Made by a program: the position numbers and the translations under genes
Notes under the pieces: model-generated
Told to the model about the DNA's origin: nothing
The model's input: only the letters and a program-made list of their open reading frames with translations
The model's database searches: none
Shown here: piece after piece, positions 42,201 through 51,918 of the stretch
Layout of the letters: every line of letters starts with the position of its first letter
Numbering within the stretch: position 1 is the first letter of the stretch
Assembly: GCA_964019425.1 (NCBI GenBank)
Contig: OZ025805.1
Coordinates: 406,501-470,500, forward strand
DNA length: 64,000 bases
Source: Flectonema sp. DT1601
Taxonomy: Eukaryota > Euglenozoa > Diplonemea > Diplonemida > Diplonemidae
Direction of reading: 5' to 3'

Positions 42201-42569
42201 CCCTTGCGTCGAGTACAAAACGCAGGTATATTAAAAGGACAATTAAAGACAACACCGAGTTATATTTATCCATTGGAGAACCTAACGTTAGAATTCAAAA
42301 CTCCCGTTAATATACCAAAAAATCTGAATGCGGTGTATGCGCCTTGCCAGCAGGATGATCTCCACCATGCATTCAACAAAAGGGGTAATGATAGCAGCTG
42401 GTCATTATGTATTTTATACCGTTAGTCTTAGGCAACATCTTCAATGTAATTGGGGATTATTCTTAGACGCCCAACCAAAAGAAAGCCTCCGTGCAACACG
42501 GTTCGTTGTAACAAAACTCATACTAAAAATAATAACAAGGATTACGGCTCCCGCTCTTCCCTCCCTAAT

Positions 42570-44204
42570 ATGGACAACTCAAAGAAAGAATTAAATGAAA
42601 AGAAAAACCGTGCATGGCACAAAGACTGGATCAGTACAAAGAGTAACGATTATAGCTATGATTACAGCTATAAGTCGGATAGAGAAAGGAACAAGGATAG
42701 AATTCCGACATGGTTCACGCAGTGGCTCAAAACAATCCATACGGATTTCCGTGAAAATAATAACAAATATAAAAGCACAAAACATGTTGAGTCAAAAACA
42801 AGCATGAAAGTTGTACCGCATGGTAAGAAAAAACGTTATATTCCTCAGAAGAAGGTAACACACGTGATTCCCCAAAAGAAGGTGACACAGATAATTCCTC
42901 AGAAGAAGATGACACATTTCATCCCTCAGAAGAAGGTTACACCAAGAGTGGTCACGCACAAAAACAACCAACAAGGTTCAAAGAAACCCAATGGTAAGAA
43001 AGCGGATAGACAACCTCGATCGGATATGAAAAAGATAAAAAATATACAACAAAGTAAGGTATATTTGGGGACCAAGCAAAAAAGAGCAAACACGGTTTAC
43101 ATTACAAACCAAACTAAAAAAGTTAGTAATTCATCCAAACCGAAACATATACAGCATGTTAAAAAAGCTCAAAAGCAGAGTAAGAAAGGTAAGACAAATC
43201 AAAAACACTCAGCAAAGAAAGATAGCAACAAAACAGATGGCTATCAAACAGTCCCAGCGTCCAAAAAGAATAGAAAACCCGATACGGTTACGCACAGCGT
43301 TAATACGGGCTTTCACAGTGCGATTTTCAATCGTTATGAAGTTATCGCACGTGGCGCACAGCGATCGAAAAACCACGAAGAGGACAGAACAAAGGCGTTA
43401 AACATCTTTGAGATAACACATAAAAAAAGCCTAGAGATTGGCCGTAAACACAGAAGGATAAAAGATCCACTGAAGTTAAACTCAAACGAAACTGGAGTTA
43501 TTTACGCACTCGTGGATGAAAAGGGTTCGGCTAGATATGTCGGCCAAACTTCTAATACAGCTGCAAAAAGAGAATTAGGTCATTGGTATTCACGTCATTT
43601 GAAAAAAACGACCATTGCTAAATTAATCAAAAAGAGAGGTAGCCCTCTATTTGCAGCAGCATTAGAAAAAGTCAACATCGGTGACAGCCTAGTCAAAGAA
43701 GTGTTTCATACGGCAGCACACGCAGCTGAAGCATTTTGGATTAGACATTTAAATCCACAGGCGAATATGTTTCGCATGGCTAGTAAGGCTTATATCGGCA
43801 AACCGCTGTCGAAGAAAGACCAGGAAAAAGAACGCAGGGTTCATGAAACACGGGAACCTGCACTTCCGAGAAGATGGTACCACTTGGAAGGTGATTTAAT
43901 TATAATCGAGACCAGACAAGGGAAATACATTGGAATTCGAAAACAAATCCAAAGTATGATCTCGGATGGTAAAGTCAACGAAGACAAAATCGCCACTTGG
44001 ACAATCAACAGGACACGAAGGATTCTAACATGGATTTTTGATCACATTGATGCACCACATCAAGAAATTGAAATTGTCAAAAAAATAATTCTGGCACTTC
44101 GAGATAGACTTTCTGATAAAAAGAAAGACAAAGAAGCGGTGAGAATTTCCAAACTGGGATCCACCTGGTTGAAGATACGGTACGTTCATCCGATAATTGA
44201 ATAA
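42570..44204 (+). CDS. GIY-YIG endonuclease-domain protein of the retroelement
   Basis: 544 residues from the first ATG; the frame is open up to 42450. The first two thirds are Lys/Asn/Gln-rich and basic, with four tandem copies of an IPQKKVTH-like octamer at about 42838-42945. The C-terminal part holds the nuclease: GVIYALVDEKGSARYVGQTS (GIY and YIG equivalents IYA and YVG), a Lys/Arg/His helix (AAKRELGHWYSRHL) and the conserved Glu in AEAFWIRHLNPQANM. GIY-YIG domains make nicks for target-primed reverse transcription in Penelope-like elements. A stand-alone homing nuclease is an alternative, but the RT-like frame and repeat 3' end downstream favour a retroelement. Confidence 0.7.
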   Translation: MDNSKKELNEKKNRAWHKDWISTKSNDYSYDYSYKSDRERNKDRIPTWFTQWLKTIHTDFRENNNKYKSTKHVESKTSMKVVPHGKKKRYIPQKKVTHVIPQKKVTQIIPQKKMTHFIPQKKVTPRVVTHKNNQQGSKKPNGKKADRQPRSDMKKIKNIQQSKVYLGTKQKRANTVYITNQTKKVSNSSKPKHIQHVKKAQKQSKKGKTNQKHSAKKDSNKTDGYQTVPASKKNRKPDTVTHSVNTGFHSAIFNRYEVIARGAQRSKNHEEDRTKALNIFEITHKKSLEIGRKHRRIKDPLKLNSNETGVIYALVDEKGSARYVGQTSNTAAKRELGHWYSRHLKKTTIAKLIKKRGSPLFAAALEKVNIGDSLVKEVFHTAAHAAEAFWIRHLNPQANMFRMASKAYIGKPLSKKDQEKERRVHETREPALPRRWYHLEGDLIIIETRQGKYIGIRKQIQSMISDGKVNEDKIATWTINRTRRILTWIFDHIDAPHQEIEIVKKIILALRDRLSDKKKDKEAVRISKLGSTWLKIRYVHPIIE

Positions 44205-44279
44205 CTGGATCTCAAAAGGATATTCACATGTAGGCAAGCGCTCCTCCTCGCAAAAAACTACGCGGATACACTTCCTACA

Positions 44280-44825
44280 ATGAAAGTGTCAAAGAATTTA
44301 ACGACAAAGTTAGAAGATTTACTTTGCGACAGAGCCACCGATAGCTCTACTATTGAACCAGAACCGAAATTATGCGACTCCTCAACTTGTAAATGTCACA
44401 ATTTCATCAAAAAGGAATTCAGGGAACGTGAGAAACATGTCATCACACATTCTTCAAAATTGGATATATCAACAAGACTGAAGACCCTGTTATCAAGGGG
44501 AGCGAAGTATCGGTTATGTGAAGATCCAAAGACAATCACAGAGGAAGTAATGAATGCTATTGACGAATACATCGGTCACTACTTCCCAGACAAAAAGTTT
44601 ATTCCACTGTGTAACTTTTTAAAGAACGCCACAAAAAAACAAATTGGGAAATTACCCCAAGTAGATGTCATAGACGAATTTCAACAAGTGAGAAAGGAGG
44701 TCACAGAATTACGTAAACATCTTGTCTTTACTAACATTGATAAGACAACACACGATCTGGCAGTATGCTGTAAGGCCTACTACACCTTCAAATTGAGTGA
44801 ACAAGTCAATAATAATGTTGTATAG
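44280..44825 (+). CDS. N-terminal part of a Penelope-type reverse transcriptase
   Basis: 181 residues. TRLKTLLSRGAKYRLCEDPK corresponds to the 'LLs.G.kF.P' block, and LVFTNIDKTTHDLAVCCKAY followed by YTFKLSEQV to the 'aDK...vvvm...Y...l...L' block (RT1 neighbourhood) that opens Penelope-type RTs. An early CDSSTCKCHNF cluster could bind zinc. The catalytic palm (YxDD) is absent because the frame ends and unrelated DNA follows. This is a family-level reading by eye. Confidence 0.5.
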   Translation: MKVSKNLTTKLEDLLCDRATDSSTIEPEPKLCDSSTCKCHNFIKKEFREREKHVITHSSKLDISTRLKTLLSRGAKYRLCEDPKTITEEVMNAIDEYIGHYFPDKKFIPLCNFLKNATKKQIGKLPQVDVIDEFQQVRKEVTELRKHLVFTNIDKTTHDLAVCCKAYYTFKLSEQVNNNVV

Positions 44826-45040
44826 CTGAGAATCAGAAAAATATCCTGAAATTGAGGGAAGAGGAGATACAGATCTTGTTCGGAAAAGGTGAATATTTTG
44901 GTATCACTGCAGAAGAGAGGGGTTTCTACCTGCGTAGGCTGCAAACTGCAAGGGCCGATGCTAAAGCTGAGAAAACACGACTCGCACTCGTTGGATCACA
45001 AGTATGCTTTTTTCTTTTTTGCATTGGGGAAAAGGGGTAG
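44826..45040 (+). other. Crinkler/RHS-family exon-1 fragment inside the retroelement
   Basis: The reading LREEEIQILFGKGEYFGITA, then EERGFYLRRLQTARADAKAE, parallels the coiled-coil first exon of the gene at 47253 in length, spacing and charge pattern. It ends at a GTATGCTTTTTTC donor-like site (45002) exactly as that exon does (47544). So a 5' piece of a paralogue, including the start of its intron, sits between two parts of the retroelement. Confidence 0.5.
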
Positions 45041-45049
45041 GGGGCTCGG

Positions 45050-45411
45050 AAAGGTGGTGTGACAAAGTGAACCGCGATTGTTTTATATGTCAGGTTTATG
45101 ACTCTAACAACATTAATAAGATACCGAAAAGGTGTTTTATTAAAGATGGCTCCAAAATCATGGAAAAAACCATAGACTTTGAGCACAAGACCAATGGAAA
45201 CAAGGCATGCTTCAACGCCTCTCAAAAGATCAAACATTATCAGATTGATCCAAAAAAAGAACATGGACCCCTTCAAGAAAGCTCAAGTTTTAACCCGAGT
45301 ATTTCATGGAGGGGGGATAAATTTTTCAAGAATGGGAATAAAAAGGTTACGATGGATAATTCGAATATTTCAAAGAATGTCACCAATAAACCCAGCCAGG
45401 TTACGAACTAG
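45050..45411 (+). CDS. C-terminal tail frame of the retroelement
   Basis: A Lys/Asn/Ser-rich frame with WCDKVNRDCFICQVYDSNNI and KACFNASQKIKHYQ, possible zinc ligands, ending QVTN just before the 3' repeat. The last 200 bases recur almost unchanged at 49827-50025. It probably encodes the end of the element's RT polypeptide; function beyond that is unknown. Confidence 0.4.
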
Positions 45412-47106
45412 TAACAGCATGAAGAATGTTTTTTTTATTTTCATGCATGATAACAAAGTAACTGCATCCTAGTCTTGCAAACTAAGATGTTTAAGTCACA
45501 ATGGCAGACTTTCTTCTACTATACTGATGATGAGAGAATAGAGGTAAGGAGGTACTCTCGAAAACCTGAATAGTTACTTTAAAAGGTTAAGTTAAGCATC
45601 ACACCTAGTCACTGTATCTAAAAACTAATGTTAAATTATCGTTATGTTGTTTATGATACAATACATTTGTATTTTACAAAAATCAAACAGTTAAGCCCCC
45701 TGCACATGTAATGTACTTCTCTGAGGGGCCTGTACAACAGTTTCATTATTTTTTTGATTATTTTTACAAAGATCAGTTTTTCATTCTCAAACTTTCCTTT
45801 AATTTTTATTTTTATTTTTGATGTGTGTAAAGCAATTCTTGTTTTAATCTGTAACGGACTACATGGTAAATCGCTTTCAATCACAAAATGCACCTGAGAA
45901 AGAACTCCAGGAACGCGCTGGAGATGTGAAAACCCTCTCCGAAGACGAGCTTAGAAAGAACACATCTGCATCAGTTTCTCCACGTGATGTCCACCTGGTC
46001 TTCACAAACAAGACTCTTCCACAAGATTGGAAAGGAATTCTGAGAGAATGCAACCCCGAGGCAACATTTGGTGCGGTGCATGGTGGAAACTTCAAAAGTT
46101 ATTTCGGTCCATTTGCTCCATTTTGGACTGGAGCACATTGCTCAGGCATCGGGCTTTCATGCCTCGTAGATTGTGTAGGTTTTTGTAGGTAAATGGCTTA
46201 TTTACCTCCTCTTGATTACCTCCTCTTATTTTTACAAAATCGAACATACGTCCCCCCTTATCCCATTTGTTTTAAATGAGGAATCTTTCAGTTCCCTTGC
46301 CTTTCCTCAAATGAAAACAACAACAGGGTAAAAAAAAAAAAAGTGCATGGGCCCTCTCTTCCTTTCGTTGCTGAAAAAAAAAAAAAAAAAAACTCTTCCA
46401 CCTTCTCGAATAAGACTCCCTCCCCACGACTAAATCCCAACAGCATTCCACATTTCTACCTTACAACTTTTTGTTTTATTTGCCACATTCAAAAACAACT
46501 TCCACCTTCTGAACTACAGAGTTCACAAACAACACCTCCAGCTTCCTCTTACTCTTTCCAAATGAAAAAAGGGAGCATGAAAATGATTGGATAACCGAGA
46601 AAGAGAATGGGCAAATATAACCCAGCAAAGCGACCTTCTCCTGTTTTAAATTTGAAAGAAAAAAGTGGTCACATTAAAAGAAATGCATCGGATATTAATC
46701 CTTGATTGATTGGTCGTTTTGTGAAGTTTGCTAACTTATACTTTCTTTCGTTTACAGAATTACGGTTATCAGTACCATAGGTTGTGTGAACTGCAGGGTA
46801 TGTCGGCATCGGTTAGCATGCTGTTCGTCATCGGAACAGTCGCATTCCCTGAGGCTCGGACTTTGTTGTTGTGGAGAGATTTATAATATTGGGATCTTGT
46901 CTTCTTTAGTCCAACTACCATCTCTGTAGATATTGTAATGCAACAACAAATGCCAGAGGAGAACAATTTTCTTGAGTGACTGGAGTTTGAGGTGCCATGA
47001 AAACCGATGTCCTGACAAGCAAGACGAAGATGAAGAAGAATAGAAAGCCTACCCAGGTGGCCCAACATTTATAGAAGAACTTCCCAATAGGTTTTAAAGT
47101 CCTTTA
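45214..47106 (+). repeat. 1.9-kb duplicated block, left copy
   Basis: Nearly identical to 49827-51737, with a few substitutions and a small length change near 46130. The block joins the retroelement tail and 3' repeat, a C-terminal fragment of the Crinkler/RHS family, a non-coding middle and a zinc-finger 3' fragment of that family. The complete gene lies between the two copies. Confidence 0.85.
45863..46192 (+). pseudogene. C-terminal fragment of a Crinkler/RHS-like paralogue
   Basis: The reading VHLVFTNKTLPQDWKGILRE ... NFKSYFGPFAPFW corresponds to VFVLMTNKRTTN ... NMDDYFGPFAPFW near the end of the gene at 47253-49703. Only the last part of the family protein is represented, directly after the retroelement 3' repeat. 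A second copy is at 50476-50820. Confidence 0.6.
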
Positions 47107-47163
47107 GTAGAGAACAAGACCCTGGAGAGCGGGGACCCTATCTAGGTTTCACATTTCAAACTC
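46925..47163 (+). pseudogene. Zinc-finger 3' end fragment of the Crinkler/RHS-like family
   Basis: GTAGATATTGTAATGCAACA and the following sequence to the stop match the end of the gene at 49585-49703 (CRYCNATTNVRGEEFSSDW) and continue through the same 3' flank (CTACCCAGGTGGCCCAACAT). A third copy is at 51557-51737. Confidence 0.7.
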
Positions 47164-47252
47164 GAAAGAAGTATACACCGATTCGTCAATTTTTAATACG
47201 GTTTTGGTAATTTATTTCCCCACAGGCAACACCCCACCCCCCAAAAAAACCA

Positions 47253-49703
47253 ATGACAACTACGCCAAATGAAGTCGCAGTTGCTTCAGAGAATGACGAA
47301 ATCAGAATGTCCTTGAGGGAGACGAGAACGCGGATTGAAACGATCGATACAGAATTAGAGAAACTCATCGACATTGTTATGAAACCAGCAGGAACCCTCA
47401 CGGGTGATGAAAAAAGCTTCTTGGACGAGTGCTGCATCAGTTCAGGCGATCCCCAAGGTCACAGGCAGAAACTTAAGCAGGAATTGAAGGAACTGAAAGA
47501 AACGGAGAACAAACTGCTTGGCAAGTTGCCGAATACTTCTGAGGTATGCTTTTGCTTTTTTCTTTAACCCATTTCGGGGGAAACCTGTCTGATCGGGTCC
47601 GACGTTTTTTTGTATTGGTCACGGTACAGCCCCTCGGACAGATTGTTCTTTTGCAGTTTAGTGAAACCATATTCGAAACACATTTGAACACCAACCACCA
47701 AACAGAAAACACACAACGAAAGCGAACGCGAGGATGGTATTAAGCGACTGCAATATGATGTCCCTCAGTTGATAATGGACTGTGCTCGCGGAAGATTGGA
47801 GAGGGATGGTGCCAAAAAGCTTTTGGGGACAAAAGGAATGACCTGGGACTTCGATGGAATTCAGAAAGTGTTGGATGAAGTTTGGGAGGTCATCGACACA
47901 AACTATGTCTGTTGGTCAACAACCACTGACAAAAAAGAGTTTCAGATGATGTTTTATGCTCAGGGGCAAGGAACAGGGAAGAGCAGGACACTGACAGAAA
48001 TCAATAAGATGGAATCACTGATTACTAATGTTATCAATTTGGGGTTCGAACACACAATGCACATCAACATAACTTTCGACAACGGAACTAGTTCTGAAGG
48101 AGAGTTTCATGACAACAAACTTGACTATCTGAAATATAGAATATTATTTCATTTGATTGGTGATTCAGTAACTAAAGCAAAATCAAACAGTAAAGGCTTT
48201 CCTGAGTTCTGCAACAAGTGTACCACTGGATTAACATTACATGAGGTAATTGAGTTGGCAGCAGGTAGATTCACCAACGACATGAAGAAAGTGGCAGTCT
48301 TCCTCATGATCGACAGCATTCAAAAGCTGGGTGATGGTTCTAGTACGAATGATCCACTGCGTGAACTAATTCGTGGTCTGTCGGGGTTGTGTCTGTCGTC
48401 ATCGGTTTTTATAATTCCGGTCATTTCCGCTACACAGCACATCCCGCTTGCCGATGCTGTGCAAGAGAGCCGGACTAACTACAGGTTCATGGAAACACCA
48501 TCACTGTCAGGCATCCCTAAAAGGGATGGAAATTACATCTTCACTGATACCCCTGCAAACTGTGCATTGTACAACCTGACTCACCGACACCCGCGGACAG
48601 TTGAGAGTTTAGAGAAAGTCCTGAATGATGGTGAGACAACGAATCTTAAAGATACTGCTGAGAAGGTGCTTTCACATGTGGAAAACAACTACAACGCAAT
48701 CAAACAACTTTCACTAGATGCACAGAACAAACTGATATACCTTGCTATCACAAAGGTTTTAGTAAGCCATTCAACAATTGTAGTGGACCAGAATCTTGAC
48801 TTCTTCCTGAAAATGGGACTGATGGATCTTCAGAATAATATCCTGAGGCTTTCACCGATTTGGCTTTGTATTGTCGCAAACCCCATGCTTGAGGGTTCAC
48901 TACTAAAAGGCTGGGACTGGCATGCTGCGATCTATGGGGAGTCATGGGAACTGTTCACATCGTGGTACAGATGCCTATTGTCTAAGGTCCATCCTCAAGG
49001 ATCTATCAAGCTGAAAGACCTGCACCACGGGATGCAATTCGCTGGTCGAAGTGGGGATATCGAAATTAACAACCAGCCACTGATTCTCGGTGAATCAAAG
49101 GAACAACTTGGAACGAAATATAGTCAGAATAGAAGAGCTAATAAGCTGATCAAGAATGGAAAGGGTGCAGCTTGTGGAGACTTCTTTTGTACACTCAGTC
49201 AGGTTGACCCACAGAGAGAAATAAATGAGGTGACTCAATGCCACACGCAGGAATTTGTGGAGCCTGATGAAAAACCGGTTTTTGCAGGGGAAAAGCTTAG
49301 CAAACTGGAAACAGACCGTTCGCGTTCCTGTGATGACAACGATGTCTTTGTGTTGATGACCAATAAACGAACAACGAACTTGAATACAGGGAGACAGTCC
49401 TGGAAAAACGATATGGATGGAAAGCTGTTTGGTGTTGTTTCTTATGAAAACATGGATGATTACTTTGGACCATTCGCCCCTTTCTGGAGACCTATTGTGA
49501 AGAAAGAATACCCACTAGCAGAGAGTTTAGAACGAGTGGAAAGTAGTCCAACAGCAACCTCCTCATCTGTGTCTGGGACCTTAGCCTGTAGATATTGTAA
49601 TGCAACAACAAATGTCAGAGGAGAGGAATTTTCGAGTGACTGGAGTTTGAGGTGCCATGAAAACCGATGTCCTGACAAGCAAGACGAAGATGAAGAAGAA
49701 TAG
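47253..49703 (+). CDS. Crinkler/RHS-like NTPase with C-terminal zinc finger, candidate intron
   Basis: Exon 1 (47253-47543) encodes a ~97-residue coiled coil (ETRTRIETIDTELEKLIDIV ... LKQELKELKETENKLLGKL). GTATGC at 47544 starts a likely intron. The in-frame acceptor is AAACAG ending at 47705; a better-looking TTTTGCAG at 47656 would not keep the frame. Exon 2 continues to 49703. It has a Walker A-like FYAQGQGTGKS, HINITFDNGTSSEGEF and a hydrophobic Walker B strand AVFLMIDSIQKL, in the order seen in Crinkler/RHS NTPases. A downstream region with LHHGMQFAGRSGDIEI and ILGESKEQ could be a degenerate nuclease-type domain. It ends with FGPFAPFW and a C2H2-type finger (CRYC ... H ... C). Such proteins act in the nucleus in trypanosomes and oomycetes. 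Assignment is by motif order, not by search. Confidence 0.55.
47544..47705 (+). other. Candidate intron of the Crinkler/RHS-like gene
   Basis: The GTATGCTTTTGCTTTTTTC donor region resembles that at 45002 and the GTATGT donor of the OST3/6 gene. The phase-0 acceptor at 47705 joins both frames, but its pyrimidine content is poor. Confidence 0.4.
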
Positions 49704-50475
49704 AAAGCCTACCCAGGTGGCCCAACATTTATAGAAGAACTTCCCAATAGGTTTTAAAGTCCTTTAGTAGAGAACAAGACCCTGGAGAGCGGGGACCCTA
49801 TCTAGGTTTCACATTTCAAACTCTTTAACGCCTCTCAAAAGGTCAAACATTATCAGATTGATCCAAAAAAAGAACATGGACCCCTTCAAGAAAGCTCAAG
49901 TTTTAACCCGAGTATTTCATGGAGGGGGGATAAATTTTTCAAGAATGGGAATAAAAAGGTTACGATGGATAATTCGAATATTTCAAAGAATGTCACCAAT
50001 AAACCCAGCCAGGTTACGAACTAGTAACAGCATGAAGAATGTTTTTTTTATATACATGCATGATAACAAAGTAACTGCATCCTAGTCTTGCAAAGTAAGA
50101 TGTTTAAGTCACAATGGCAGACTTTCTTCTACTATACTGATGATGAGAGAATAGAGGTAAGGAGGTACTCTCGAAAACCTGAATAGTTACTTTAAAAGGT
50201 TAAGTTAAGCATCACACCTAGTCACTGTATCTAAAAACTAATGTTAAATTATCGTTATGTTGTTTATGATACAATACATTTGTATTTTACAAAAATCAAA
50301 CAGTTAAGCCCCCTGCACATGTAATGTACTTCTCTGAGGGGCCTGTACAACAGTTTCATTATTTTTTTGATTATTTTTACAAAGATCAGTTTTTCATTCT
50401 CAAACTTTCCTTTAATTTTTATTTTTATTTTTGATGTGTGTAAAGCAATTCTTGTTTTAATCTGTAACGGACTAC

Positions 50476-50820
50476 ATGGTAAATCGCTTTCAATCACAAA
50501 ATGCACCTGAGAAAGAACTCCAGGAACGCGCTGGAGATGTGAAAACCCTCTCCGAAGACGAGCTTAGAAAGAACACATCTGCATCAGTTTCTCCACGTGA
50601 TGTCCACCTGGTCTTCACAAACAAGACTCTTCCACAAGATTGGAAAGGAATTCTGAGAGAATGCAACCCCGAGGCAACATTTGGTGCGGTGCATGGTGGA
50701 AACTTCAAAAGTTATTTCGGTCCATTTGCTCCATTTTGGACTGCGCATACCAACTTCCCAACGAGCACATTGCTCAGGCATCGGGCTTTCATGCCTCGTA
50801 GATTGTGTAGGTTTTTGTAG
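50476..50820 (+). pseudogene. C-terminal fragment of a Crinkler/RHS-like paralogue (second copy)
   Basis: Same reading as 45863-46192 up to FGPFAPFWT. The continuation then differs because of an 18-base length difference at the FGPFAPFW boundary. Confidence 0.6.
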
Positions 50821-51556
50821 GTAAATGGCTTATTTACCTCCTCTTGATTACCTCCTCTTATTTTTACAAAATCGAACATACGTCCCCCCTTATCCCATTT
50901 GTTTTAAATGAGGAATCTTTCAGTTCCCTTGCCTTTCCTCAAATGAAAACAACAACAGGGTAAAAAAAAAAAAGTGCATGGGCCCTCTCTTCCTTTCGTT
51001 GCTGAAAAAAAAAAAAAAAAAAACTCTTCTACCTTCTCGAATAAGACTCCCTCCCCACGACTAAATCCCAACAGCATTCCACATTTCTACCTTACAACTT
51101 TTTGTTTTATTTGCCACATTCAAAAACAACTTCCACCTTCTGAACTACAGAGTTCACAAACAACACCTCCAGCTTCCTCTTACTCTTTCCAAATGAAAAA
51201 AGGGAGCATGAAAATGATTGGATAACCGAGAAAGAGAATGGGCAAATATAACCCAGCAAAGCGACCTTCTCCTGTTTTAAATTTGAAAGAAAAAAGTGGT
51301 CACATTAAAAGAAATGCATCGGATATTAATCCTTGATTGATTGGTCGTTTTGTGAAGTTTGCTAACTTATACTTTCTTTCCTTTACAGAATTACGGTTAT
51401 CAGTACCATAGGTTGTGTGAACTGCAGGGTATGTCGGCATCGGTTAGCATGCTGTTCGTCATCGGAACAGTCGCATTCCCTGAGGCTCGGACTTTGTTGT
51501 TGTGGAGAGATTTATAATATTGGGATCTTGTCTTCTTTAGTCCAACTACCATCTCT

Positions 51557-51737
51557 GTAGATATTGTAATGCAACAACAAATGCCAGAGGAGAACAATTT
51601 TCTTGAGTGACTGGAGTTTGAGGTGCCATGAAAACCGATGTCCTGACAAGCAAGACGAAGATGAAGAAGAATAGAAAGCCTACCCAGGTGGCCCAACATT
51701 TATAGAAGAACTTCCCAATAGATTTTAAAGTCCTTTA
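51557..51737 (+). pseudogene. Zinc-finger 3' end fragment of the Crinkler/RHS-like family (third copy)
   Basis: Matches 46925-47106, ending where the duplicated block stops and unrelated DNA (AGATAGTGATGAAATGATGA) begins. Confidence 0.65.
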
Positions 51738-51918
51738 AGATAGTGATGAAATGATGATTTAAAAAAAGAAGCTGCAACTGCGTGTTCGAAATACTAAAAA
51801 AGGTGAACGACTAAAGTAAAAGTATTTTCAGGTTTAAAACTGCGACTAAAAGAAACCATTTATTCATTCCACTCACTAACCCAAAGAAGTTGAGCTGTAG
51901 TTGTCAAAGTCTCTTATG

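Larger units (their letters stand above)
42201..45700 (+). mobile_element. Penelope-like retroelement with an upstream GIY-YIG frame, incomplete
   Basis: It contains a GIY-YIG reading frame (42570-44204), then a frame resembling the region just before the RT core of Penelope-like elements (44280-44825). A foreign piece related to the Crinkler/RHS-like gene follows (about 44826-45040), then a Cys-containing tail frame (45050-45411) and the shared 3' repeat (45447-45700). The GIY-YIG domain placed before, not after, the RT resembles the Naiad/Chlamys arrangement of Penelope-like elements. The RT core itself is missing from this copy, so it cannot be autonomous. The tail and 3' repeat recur at 49827-50310. 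Confidence 0.6.
49827..51737 (+). repeat. 1.9-kb duplicated block, right copy
   Basis: Counterpart of 45214-47106. It starts right after the 3' flank of the complete Crinkler/RHS-like gene and contains the retroelement tail and 3' repeat (to about 50310), the C-terminal fragment (50476-50820), the non-coding middle and the zinc-finger fragment (51557-51677). Confidence 0.85.

Noticed and set aside
42201-45700. LTR-type element
   Set aside because: No direct terminal repeats, integrase or protease signature; GIY-YIG and the RT-opening motifs point to the Penelope group.
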